Source: an uncultured Eubacteriales bacterium (GTDB taxonomy: Bacteria > Bacillota > Clostridia > Monoglobales > Monoglobaceae). From it: a stretch of 64,000 bases of DNA. The position numbers were made by a program, and so were the translations under genes. Each line of letters starts with the position of its first letter. The stretch's first letter is position 1. The stretch spans positions 8,514 through 72,513 of the forward strand of contig CATWQA010000007.1 in NCBI GenBank assembly GCA_958352815.1. Direction: 5' to 3'. This document shows positions 23,235 to 31,189 of this stretch, piece by piece. Under the pieces are notes generated by a model that was given only the letters and a program-made list of their open reading frames with translations, did not search any database and was not told the DNA's origin.

Positions 23235-23863
23235 TATCTGATATAATTTGTTCTGATTTTTTCTTCTCTTTCGGGCGGGTTAATTCCGTTTTCCTTGGCA
23301 ATATTCAAAGCCTTTAACACCCATGCCATGTTCTTTCCTAAAATTCTCATGGTCTGAACGCCCTCCTCGTCCTTTAAAACCTCCTCGGGAGTGTTTCCGT
23401 GAACCATGTTCCAATAGTTTGAGCTTACAACAGGCATGTTGGTTATGCCGAAGTATTTGTTAATCTGGTCGAGAGTCGCCGATGCGCCGCCTCTGCGGCA
23501 GCTTGCAACAACTGCTCCCGGCTTATATGCCAGGTTGGAACCGCCTGCGTAGAACAATCTGTCCATAAACGAGGTTATTGCCCCCGACGCCGAGGCATAG
23601 TGTACGGGAGAGCCCACTATTATGGCGTCAGCTGTCTTACAGGCCTCAATTGCTGCGTTTACGGTGTCGTCATCAAACTGACATTTTCCCAATCCCATTT
23701 TTGCGCAGGCTCCGCAGCCTATACAGCCTCTGACAGGTTTGCTGCCAACCTGAAAGATTTCGGTTTCTATTCCGTTTTCTTCAAGCTCCTTTGCAACAAT
23801 GCTGAGAGCAGTGTAAGTGCAGCCCTTTGGCTTGGGGCTGCCGTTTATAAGTAGTACCTTCAT
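23234..23863 (-). CDS. Iron-sulfur flavoprotein-like FMN reductase
   Basis: 209 residues of the NADPH-dependent FMN reductase/flavodoxin fold. It begins MKVLLINGSPKPKGCT (phosphate-binding loop), then IVGSPVHYASASGAITSFMDR for the flavin. Residues ~46-61 carry a compact cysteine cluster, C-x2-C-x2-C-x7-C (CIGCGACAKMGLGKC), as in archaeal/clostridial iron-sulfur flavoproteins that carry a 4Fe-4S cluster and FMN. The start at 23863 has GGAGG (23872-23876) 8 bases upstream. A redox role in anaerobic electron transfer or oxidative defence is likely; the partner is unknown. Confidence 0.88.
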   Translation of the reverse strand: MKVLLINGSPKPKGCTYTALSIVAKELEENGIETEIFQVGSKPVRGCIGCGACAKMGLGKCQFDDDTVNAAIEACKTADAIIVGSPVHYASASGAITSFMDRLFYAGGSNLAYKPGAVVASCRRGGASATLDQINKYFGITNMPVVSSNYWNMVHGNTPEEVLKDEEGVQTMRILGKNMAWVLKALNIAKENGINPPEREEKIRTNYIR

Positions 23864-23903
23864 AAAAAAGACCTCCAATAACAATTATATTATATATATA
23901 TTA

Positions 23904-23932
23904 ATTATATAGGTTTTATAAAACTATGTCAA
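23904..23932 (-). promoter_or_regulatory. Promoter of the iron-sulfur flavoprotein gene
   Basis: Minus strand perfect TTGACA (23932-23927), 17-base spacer, perfect TATAAT (23909-23904). Confidence 0.88.
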
Positions 23933-23951
23933 GAGCACGATTTGTTTAAAA

Positions 23952-24115
23952 ACAGCATTTTGATAAAGGCTTCTGCAAAATAGAATGTAGGGTTATATGT
24001 AGGGTTTGGGGCGGAGCCCCAATCGGTTTCCCCGAAGGGGAAAATCGATGGCGCTCGGGGCGGAGGCGGCGAGCGCAATAGGGTGGGCGAACAAAAGGGT
24101 AAAACCTACATCTGT
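23952..24115 (-). repeat. Dispersed repeat copy near 24 kb
   Basis: Contains ATTTTGATAAAGGCTT at 23957-23972, identical to the terminal inverted repeat at 53111, and the TTCG/GAA hairpin region GGGGAAACCGATTGGGGC (minus strand) also found at 5367-5406. It also has GTTCGCCCACCCTATTGCGCTC (minus strand), similar to sequence at 5243 and 28598. It lies just upstream of the germination genes and lacks the 100-bp core except its last bases. Confidence 0.7.
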
Positions 24116-24158
24116 ATAGAATTGTAAAACATTGGATAAAATATCTCTGGTGATTAAT

Positions 24159-25646
24159 GTGATATACAGTGATATAAAGAAAAACAAAAACAAAATCAAA
24201 CAAATGTTTAGTATGGATAAAAATGTCGATTTCAATCTGCGTGAGTTTAAGATTGAGTTTAAAGATCATATTTCTGACGCGTTTTTAATCTATTACGATG
24301 GAATGTCCAGTCAGAACTATCTTAATCGCGATATTATGAGATCTTTGCTCACATGTAGGGCATATGACACAGTTTCCACGCCTAAAAAAGACATAATTAC
24401 CGAACGTATAATATCAGTCGCTCCTCTATCAGTTGCTGATGATTACGAATTCGTAGGTGAGAGGGTTTCCTTTGGCGAGTGCGGCATTTTTGTTGACGGG
24501 TGTGATTGCTGCTTTATTGCGGACATAAAGGGCTGGGATGCAAGAGGTGTTGACGCGCCTACCCAGGAGGTGAGCTTGGTTGGCCCTCAGGAAGCGTTTA
24601 ACGAGTCAATAATGACGAATATTGCGCTTATCAGAAAAATTCTGAAAAATCCTAAGGTAACAGCCACAAACATACCTGTTGGAAAAACAAATAAAATTCC
24701 CTGTGCCGTAATGTATATTGACGGAATTGCAAATGATGAGATTGTTAATGAGGTTCAGCGGCGTCTAAAAGGGATTGACACGGAATATATATTTTCGTCC
24801 AGCGATGTAGAAATGATGATTGAGGATTGGGCATACTTCCCTATGACCAGAACTCTCAAAACAGAGCGACCGGACAGAGCGGCGTCCATGCTGGTCGAGG
24901 GAAAGGTAGTTATAGTGGTGCAGGGCAGCCCCTTTGTGTTGATTGTGCCCACAACTACTATGGATTTAATTGAGGCGACAGAGGATAATTATGTCCGCGT
25001 GCCGGAAGCAAACATGATGAGGATTGTGCGGCTGTTTGGAATGTCTATATCGGTGCTGCTGCCTGCATTGTTTGTGGCGGTAATGCTGTATCACCGAGAG
25101 GTTTTGCCCACCGATTTGCTTGTATCGATATCGGCGAGCAGGGAAAGCGTACCTTTTCCGCTGGTGCTGGAGCTGGTGCTGATGGAGATTTCCTTTGAAC
25201 TTATAAAAGAAGCGTCCGTCAGGGTACCTAATCCTATAGGCAGCACTCTGGGAATTATCGGAGGCTTAATCCTGGGTCAGGCTGCGGTAGAGGCGGGAAT
25301 AGTAAGTCCTCTGCTGATAATCGTAGTTTCAATCGGCGGAATCGGAGCCTTTTCAACGCCGACCATACCACTTTCCCGTTCGCTGGGTATTTTAAAGTTC
25401 ATCTATATTTTCTCAGCATACTTTTTTGGAGTGATTGGACTGGCTCTGGCAATTTTGGTAACCCTTGCGTCCCTATCTACAACAAAGACTTTCGGTATTC
25501 CATTTCTCAGCGGTTACACAACGGGCAGGCGGAGCGCAGAGTCAATTTTGGTTAAACCAATATGGAAGAAGGAGAGGAGGGCTCCTGAGCTGAAAGCCAA
25601 GGACGACGTAAAGCAGCCGCATATAAGCAGAAAGTGGAGAGAATAA
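24159..25646 (+). CDS. GerA-family spore germination protein (GerXA)
   Basis: About 495 residues. The N-terminal soluble part (to ~290) begins VIYSDIKKNKNKIKQMF. FSSSDVEMMIEDWAYFPMTRT and GSPFVLIVPTTTMD follow, then a C-terminal membrane part with several helices. Conserved LVLELVLMEISFELIKEASVRVP and GGLILGQAAVEAGIVSP blocks are typical of GerAA/SpoVAF. It is the A subunit of a nutrient receptor in the inner spore membrane. A GTG start at 24159 with GGTGAT upstream is preferred to the TTG at 24132. The gene encoding the B/C part follows by 24 bp. Confidence 0.9.
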   Translation: MIYSDIKKNKNKIKQMFSMDKNVDFNLREFKIEFKDHISDAFLIYYDGMSSQNYLNRDIMRSLLTCRAYDTVSTPKKDIITERIISVAPLSVADDYEFVGERVSFGECGIFVDGCDCCFIADIKGWDARGVDAPTQEVSLVGPQEAFNESIMTNIALIRKILKNPKVTATNIPVGKTNKIPCAVMYIDGIANDEIVNEVQRRLKGIDTEYIFSSSDVEMMIEDWAYFPMTRTLKTERPDRAASMLVEGKVVIVVQGSPFVLIVPTTTMDLIEATEDNYVRVPEANMMRIVRLFGMSISVLLPALFVAVMLYHREVLPTDLLVSISASRESVPFPLVLELVLMEISFELIKEASVRVPNPIGSTLGIIGGLILGQAAVEAGIVSPLLIIVVSIGGIGAFSTPTIPLSRSLGILKFIYIFSAYFFGVIGLALAILVTLASLSTTKTFGIPFLSGYTTGRRSAESILVKPIWKKERRAPELKAKDDVKQPHISRKWRE

Positions 25647-25670
25647 ATTTAGACGAAAAGGATAGGTTTT

Positions 25671-27596
25671 ATGAAATCAAAAAATAATTTCGGTCTGTGG
25701 TGCCTTTCGATAAATTGTGTTATTACAAAACTGTTTATTGATTATCCGGCTATAATCCTTGGAGAGACAGGATCTGCCGCCGTTCTTACACAAATTTTCA
25801 GTTTAGCCGTTTTTGCAGCGGTTCTTATTATTATTTATTATTTCAGACATTATATTGCTCTGTGCCTGAAAAATAATTATGTAAGAAATTTAATTTTTAC
25901 TGTTGTAGCGGCATATTTAATTTGCAGCATTATATTTTATTTATACAGATTTATTACGATTTTAAATAAGTTCGGCTATGCGGACATGTCGGTTCGATGG
26001 ATGCCTATTGTAATCGGGATAGTTATTCTGTTTATCGGTACAAAAAACCAAGGGGCAATTGTTAGACTTCACGGAATTTGCATACCAATTGTGATATTGG
26101 GGCTAATAGCTTTGTTGATTTATGCCGTTAGATTTGACGATGTATATAACATGCTGCCGATTTTCGGGAACGGTGTTATGTCTATCATCGGTTCAGGATT
26201 TAAAAACGTTTTCGCTTTTTCCGAAGTAATAATTCCCATCGCTTTGGTTTATCTGTCGAAAGATGAATACATGAGCGGCGGGAGAATAGTTTTGTCTGCG
26301 ATAACAGGTGCAGTTATTTATTCAGTTTTTTCATCTGTGTTTTATCTGGCAATTCCGGCTAATTATGTAAACGCTTCATACGGAACCGCCTTGTTTCAAA
26401 TTTCTGAATTGACAGGGATTCAAAGGCTTAACTCACGTCTTGACGCCGTAAATATCGTTATCTCTGTAATCTCAGCTGTTTTATATTTGTCGGCAGCGGT
26501 TGCGTTGATAAAAATTTTAATATTGAAAATCGGATTTAAGGAAAAAATAATTAAGAAAGCCCCCCTTGTTTTAATAGCTGTTGTTTCCGTTATGACTCTA
26601 TGCTCCTGCGGCAGCAGAGACGATGTTGAGGACACAGCATTTGCTATTGCTGTGGGGATAGATTTAGATGCTGAAAGAGGAGATAAGATTTTTACATTCC
26701 AGTTTACAAATCCATTGTCTACCGGAGAAAACATGGGTACGGGAAAGGAAACAAAAGAAGAAGAGGAAAAGAACAGTTCCGTAAACAATATATCGGTCAA
26801 TGGAGAAAATGTTTATGATGGCATAGAGAAAATAAAACGTTATATGGGGAAAACCCCTTCCTTGTCACACATGAAACTTTTGGTTCTTTCGGAAGACGCT
26901 GTAAAAGATGAGGATCTTATCAATACCCTTAGCAATATTATGAGGATTAAAAATGTCAGTTCGGAAACAGTAGCCGCCATGACGGACGGGATTTCCGCCA
27001 AGGAGTATCTTGAGGGAGTCAATCCGAGTCTTGAGGAGAGCACAGCTCGGTATTATGAGCTGCTATTTTCGGAAAAATCTACAGTTGACGCAGTTCAGAC
27101 CAACCTACGCAGTCTTATACGCGGTCTGACAGATTTTTCGGGCGGTGGTTATTTGCCTATGGTTTCTGAGGAAGGTTTTACCGGTACAGTTTTGTTTTCA
27201 AGACAGCAGCAGATATTAAAAATTTCTCCGCATGAAAGCCAATTGATAAATCTTTTGCTGGGAAAAATAAAAACTCAGACATACTATACCGATGACAAGG
27301 GAGATGTTTTTAGTATAAAAGCTCCATCTAAAGCTCCGATAAAAACACAAATAATAGATAATAATGTTTATGCAGATGTAAGCCTTAGTAAAACGGAGTT
27401 TAAAAACAGCAATGCGGACGAAGCCGCAGTTCCGTCTGAAATTATAAATGATATAAACCGTATTTTGCACAAAATATATTATAACAACTGTGATGTTCTA
27501 TCAATCAGGAAATCCTTGAAAACAAAGTTTTTCTATCAATATGAATGGGAGGCGTTTTGCAGTAACGATTTTCAAATAAGCGTTACTGTCCAATAA
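25671..27596 (+). CDS. Fused GerB permease-GerC germination protein
   Basis: 641 residues. Residues 1-290 are a spore-permease (GerAB, amino-acid permease superfamily) with about eight hydrophobic helices, including LGETGSAAVLTQIF and ANYVNASYGTALFQISELTG. Residues 291-641 match GerAC: a new hydrophobic segment PLVLIAVVSVMTLCSCG, then the DVEDTAFAIAVGIDLD start of the family and KRYMGKTPSLSHMKLLVL. In normal loci B and C are separate genes and C is a lipoprotein. Here they are one frame with no stop, and C311/C313 would sit where the lipobox should be. The GerB part is shorter than usual (about 360). AAGG is seen before the ATG. Confidence 0.85.
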   Translation: MKSKNNFGLWCLSINCVITKLFIDYPAIILGETGSAAVLTQIFSLAVFAAVLIIIYYFRHYIALCLKNNYVRNLIFTVVAAYLICSIIFYLYRFITILNKFGYADMSVRWMPIVIGIVILFIGTKNQGAIVRLHGICIPIVILGLIALLIYAVRFDDVYNMLPIFGNGVMSIIGSGFKNVFAFSEVIIPIALVYLSKDEYMSGGRIVLSAITGAVIYSVFSSVFYLAIPANYVNASYGTALFQISELTGIQRLNSRLDAVNIVISVISAVLYLSAAVALIKILILKIGFKEKIIKKAPLVLIAVVSVMTLCSCGSRDDVEDTAFAIAVGIDLDAERGDKIFTFQFTNPLSTGENMGTGKETKEEEEKNSSVNNISVNGENVYDGIEKIKRYMGKTPSLSHMKLLVLSEDAVKDEDLINTLSNIMRIKNVSSETVAAMTDGISAKEYLEGVNPSLEESTARYYELLFSEKSTVDAVQTNLRSLIRGLTDFSGGGYLPMVSEEGFTGTVLFSRQQQILKISPHESQLINLLLGKIKTQTYYTDDKGDVFSIKAPSKAPIKTQIIDNNVYADVSLSKTEFKNSNADEAAVPSEIINDINRILHKIYYNNCDVLSIRKSLKTKFFYQYEWEAFCSNDFQISVTVQ

Positions 27597-27601
27597 ATCA
27601 A

Positions 27602-27630
27602 AAACCGCAGCCAACTTACGGCTGCGGTTT
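27602..27630. terminator. Bidirectional terminator after the germination operon
   Basis: An 11-bp perfect stem AAACCGCAGCC (27602-27612)/GGCTGCGGTTT (27620-27630), 7-base loop. It lies between two convergent genes. Confidence 0.85.
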
Positions 27631-27633
27631 AAA

Positions 27634-28515
27634 CTAATCGGCAAACAGATTTTCATCGGTTACAGTGCCTTTGTTAGAGGAGGTAGCTCCGATAGGTCTT
27701 ATACCCGTGCTTCCCCGCCTTAAGGGCATTGAATAAGCTCCGTCCTCCAAAGAGACCATACCGGTTATTTTTACCTTGATACCTTTTGGATTGTTGTTGG
27801 CAGCCCCAAGCTGCTCCGTCCAAAAATCTTCAACATCGGGTATCTGGGTCAAGGAAATCATCTTAAATGGTTCATCCTCGTCCTGCAAGTAATAGTTAGA
27901 ATCAATCTTTGAGATAATGCCGGTGGTGGAAATCAAGGTCTCGGTTTTAATTTCGTTATTGTCATACAGCTCGGCAATAGACACCTTGTTTTCTTTAGAC
28001 TCGTCATAATCGTCAACTATGTATACATTCATAGCTCGATTAATCTTTGTCTCGTCATTATCTACGAATTTTGCGTTCACGTCTGCGCCAAATGCTTCCG
28101 ATATGGCACGGGCGGGAACAAACGTTCTGTAATCTCTGGTTTCATCGCCTTGGAAAGCCGGTGCGTCAAGCTCTACTGTGTCAACCTTGTTTTGCTCGCC
28201 GTTCTCAATTTTGTAAATATCAAGTCCAGGCAGGCCGATAAACAGCCGCAGAGTAGTGTCATAGCGAACCATCTGGATTTTCTTGTCCGCATTAAACCAG
28301 TACACAGTAGCCCCCAGAGCCTCTGCAATAGCTCTCAAAGGAACCATTGTCCTGTCATTTTGTATGTAAGGCCTCTCCGCTTCGCTGAATTCGATAGGAA
28401 CGCCGTTTACATATATATTTTCAATAGGTGAAGCGGCGTAGCTGCTCTCCGGGAAACAAAGCATTGTGCCGAAAATTATTGATAAACTAAGCAGTGTGGA
28501 TAAAACTCTTTTCAT
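27634..28515 (-). CDS. Secreted copper-amine-oxidase-N domain protein
   Basis: About 293 residues. A signal peptide spans residues 1-27 (KRVLSTLLSLSIIFGTMLC, cleavage near SYAA). Residues ~33-165 hold two copper-amine-oxidase N-terminal (stalk) motifs, RTMVPLRAIAEALGATVYW and RTFVPARAISEAFGADV. Residues ~180-285 resemble a small beta-barrel (TTGIISKIDSNYYLQDEDE, KVKITGMVSLEDGAY). The stalk domain is a surface-anchoring module common in clostridial cell-envelope proteins and does not imply amine oxidase activity. The start at 28515 has GAGGTG upstream. No cell-wall sorting signal is seen. Confidence 0.82.
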   Translation of the reverse strand: MKRVLSTLLSLSIIFGTMLCFPESSYAASPIENIYVNGVPIEFSEAERPYIQNDRTMVPLRAIAEALGATVYWFNADKKIQMVRYDTTLRLFIGLPGLDIYKIENGEQNKVDTVELDAPAFQGDETRDYRTFVPARAISEAFGADVNAKFVDNDETKINRAMNVYIVDDYDESKENKVSIAELYDNNEIKTETLISTTGIISKIDSNYYLQDEDEPFKMISLTQIPDVEDFWTEQLGAANNNPKGIKVKITGMVSLEDGAYSMPLRRGSTGIRPIGATSSNKGTVTDENLFAD

Positions 28516-28589
28516 AACATTACACCTCATTATAACATACTTATAGCGTTATTAAAGCTTTTGAATTGCAGAAAATATTTTATTTAAAA

Positions 28590-28660
28590 CGTTCGCCCCA
28601 CGGTTGCGGTCGCCTCCGCACCGAGTGCAGCAAGCTTTTGTTCGTCAGTTACTATTATAC
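28590..28660 (+). repeat. Dispersed repeat fragment at 28.6 kb
   Basis: GTTCGCCCCACGGTTGCGGTCGCCTCCGCACCGAG (described here by its parts: GTTCGCCC..., TTGCG, CGCCTCCGC, CCGAG) follows the same order as the reverse complement of 24040-24095. The rest of the 28516-28770 spacer is AT-rich, without a gene. Confidence 0.6.
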
Positions 28661-28770
28661 AATAAAATCTTAAAATATGCAACGTAAAATAATGCAAAAT
28701 TTTATCATAAAAATACGTTGTATAAATTTAGACGTAAAGTTCAAGAAAAAAGTTCCCGTCATACCTAAAA

Positions 28771-31092
28771 TTACTTGTTGTCGTTATCTCTAATCTCGAC
28801 ACGTCTTATTTTTCCGCTTATAGTTTTGGGCAGCTCGTCCACAAATTCAACAATTCTCGGATACTTGTAAGGCGCGGTGTGTTTCTTAACATATTCCTGG
28901 ATTTCTTTTTTCAGTTCGTCAGTGCCCTCAACGTCCTTAATAAGAACAATTGTTGCCTTAACAACCTGTCCTCTGATAGGATCCGGAGCGGGAGTTATAG
29001 CACACTCAAGTACATATGGAAGCTCCATAATAACGCTTTCAATCTCAAAGGGACCTATGCGGTAGCCCGATGATTTAATAACGTCGTCTGTTCTGCCCAC
29101 ATACCAGTAATATCCGTCCTCGTCACGCCACGCAGTGTCACCGGTGTGGTATACGCCATTGTTCCAAGCCTCTTTTGTCAGAGCTTCGTTGCGGTAATAT
29201 CCGCTGAACAGTCCGCAAGGAACATGCTTATCGGTTAGAATTACGATCTCACCGACCTCACCGACACCTGCTTCGCTTCCGTCAGGAAGAATGATTTTCA
29301 CGTCATACAGCGGACTCGGCTTACCCATGGAACCGGGCTTAGGCGTCATTCCGATAAAGTTACCGATGGTCAAAGTTGTTTCGGTCTGACCAAAGCCCTC
29401 CATCAGCTTGATACCCGTGTGTTTATAGAATTGCTGATAAACCTCAGGGTTGAGAGCTTCTCCTGCAACTGTAGCATATTCAAGGGAAGAGAGGTCGTAG
29501 TTTGCCAGATCCTCCTTGATGAAAAATCTAAACATTGTGGGCGGCGCGCAGAATGTGGTGATATTATACTTGCTGAACAGGGGCAAAATATCATCTGCGA
29601 TAAACTTGTCGAAGTCATAAGTGAATATTGAGCCCTCACACATCCACTGTCCATAGAGCTTGCCCCATAGAGCCTTGCCCCATCCGGTGTCTGAAATCGT
29701 AAAGTGCAATCCGTCGGGATTAACGTTGTGCCAGTATTTAGCTGTGAGGAAGTGACCTAAGGGATACTTATGGTTGTGAACGGCTATTTTGGGGTAGCCT
29801 GTTGTACCCGATGTAAAGAACATAAGCATGGTCTCGCTTCCGCAGGCAGTCTCGTCAGGATTAGCGGGGCGGGGGAACTCATCGCTGAAGCTCTCGATTT
29901 CCGAATTAAAATCGCGCCAGCCATCACGCTTTTCGCCGACCATAATCTTGATTATGTCAAAGTCGCAGTTCTTTTCGCCGAGCTCTGCTTGATGTGCTGT
30001 GTCGCCGTCAGAGGTGCAGACTAAGGCCTTAACGCCTGCCGCCTTGAATCTGTAGTCAAAGTCATGCTCAACCAGCAAGTTTGTTGCCGGAATAACCACA
30101 GCGCCTATTTTGTGAAGCGCCAGTATAGAGAACCAGAACTGGTAGTGGCGCTTGAGAACAAGCATAACTCTGTCGCCCTTTTTAATTCCCAAGGATTTAA
30201 AGTAGTTTGCAGTCTTTGCAGAATACCTTTTCATGTCGTCAAAGGTAAATCTGCGCTCGGTCTTGTCCTTGGAAAGATGGAGCATAGCCAGCTTGTCGGG
30301 ATTCTTTTCCGCAAGCTTGTCAACAATATCAAAGGCAAAATTGAAGTTTTCCTCATCTATAAATTCTATTGAATTTACAACTCCGTTTTCATCAACAGTT
30401 GTCTTAACATAGTCGTCATAAATCATATGACCGGTTTCTTTTCTGACGGGAACAGCTTTTTCCTTAATATCGCCGTTTTTCTCCACGTTTTCGATGTAGT
30501 CAGACTCTTTACCGTTATGGGTCAAAACTATGGCGTAAAACTTGCAGGGCTCACCGCCGACGGCGATCATACCGTGAGGGGTCTTACTGTCGTAATAAAT
30601 GCTGTCGCCTGCATTAAGGGTCTCAACGTTGTTTCCGATTTGAATTTTGAGGCTTCCGCTCAAAACAATGTCCAGCTCCTGACCCTCGTGCTTTGAAAGC
30701 TTTATTTCTCTGTTCTGCTCCTCCTCGGAATAGGGAGCGGTAACCAGGAACGGCTCTGCAATTCTGTTTTTGAAGAGAGACGCTAAGTTGTTATATTCAA
30801 ACTCCTTACGTCTGATTATCTTCATGCCCTGACCTGAACGGGTCAGCTCATAGCCGGACAGTGTCGCGCTCTGTCCCTCAAGCAAGTCAGTAACGTCAAC
30901 TCTGAACAGTCTTGCGCACAGGCAGATAAACGAAAAGCTGAAATCGCTCTCTCCCTGCTCAATAAGCCTGTACTTTTCCAAGCTGACAGAGGTTTTTTCC
31001 GCTGCCTCCTGTTCGCTTAAACCCTCAATCTCACGAAGCGTTTTTATACGCTCCGCAACCTCTTTAATTCTGCCGTCTAAAACATTATCCAT
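28771..31092 (-). CDS. HTH-cupin-acyl-CoA synthetase fusion
   Basis: 773 residues. Residues ~12-70 are an XRE-type helix-turn-helix (EGLSEQEAAEKTSVSLEKYRLIEQG). Residues ~95-195 are a cupin (HEGQELDIVLSGSLKIQIG, then AGDSIYYDSKTPHGM). Residues ~225-770 are an AMP-forming acyl-CoA synthetase with P-loop FFTSGTTGYPK, YHTGDTAWRDEDGYYWYVGR, SSGYRIGPFE and the catalytic lysine in PKTISGKIRR. The enzyme part resembles medium-chain or acetyl-CoA synthetases, adenylating a carboxylate and passing it to CoA. HTH plus cupin alone would be a typical ligand-responsive repressor, so the whole may link CoA-ester synthesis to gene control. AAGGAG precedes the ATG. Confidence 0.9.
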   Translation of the reverse strand: MDNVLDGRIKEVAERIKTLREIEGLSEQEAAEKTSVSLEKYRLIEQGESDFSFSFICLCARLFRVDVTDLLEGQSATLSGYELTRSGQGMKIIRRKEFEYNNLASLFKNRIAEPFLVTAPYSEEEQNREIKLSKHEGQELDIVLSGSLKIQIGNNVETLNAGDSIYYDSKTPHGMIAVGGEPCKFYAIVLTHNGKESDYIENVEKNGDIKEKAVPVRKETGHMIYDDYVKTTVDENGVVNSIEFIDEENFNFAFDIVDKLAEKNPDKLAMLHLSKDKTERRFTFDDMKRYSAKTANYFKSLGIKKGDRVMLVLKRHYQFWFSILALHKIGAVVIPATNLLVEHDFDYRFKAAGVKALVCTSDGDTAHQAELGEKNCDFDIIKIMVGEKRDGWRDFNSEIESFSDEFPRPANPDETACGSETMLMFFTSGTTGYPKIAVHNHKYPLGHFLTAKYWHNVNPDGLHFTISDTGWGKALWGKLYGQWMCEGSIFTYDFDKFIADDILPLFSKYNITTFCAPPTMFRFFIKEDLANYDLSSLEYATVAGEALNPEVYQQFYKHTGIKLMEGFGQTETTLTIGNFIGMTPKPGSMGKPSPLYDVKIILPDGSEAGVGEVGEIVILTDKHVPCGLFSGYYRNEALTKEAWNNGVYHTGDTAWRDEDGYYWYVGRTDDVIKSSGYRIGPFEIESVIMELPYVLECAITPAPDPIRGQVVKATIVLIKDVEGTDELKKEIQEYVKKHTAPYKYPRIVEFVDELPKTISGKIRRVEIRDNDNK

Positions 31093-31144
31093 TTCTTTTC
31101 TCCTTGCCGTATGCGTATTTTAATCAAGTTAAAACATTTATACA

Positions 31145-31173
31145 AGTATATCATTACAAAATATATTTGTCAA
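31145..31173 (-). promoter_or_regulatory. Promoter of the HTH-cupin-synthetase gene
   Basis: Minus strand perfect TTGACA (31173-31168), 17-base spacer, TATACT (31150-31145). It overlaps AT-rich palindromic sequence where autoregulation could act. Confidence 0.85.
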
Positions 31174-31189
31174 TATATACTAATATAAA

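Noticed and set aside
23946..24269. 107-codon minus-strand ORF at 24 kb
   Set aside because: It is the repeat element plus antisense of the GerA 5' end; no ribosome site.
27634..28515. Copper amine oxidase enzyme
   Set aside because: Only the N-terminal stalk domains are present; the catalytic domain with its TPQ site is absent.
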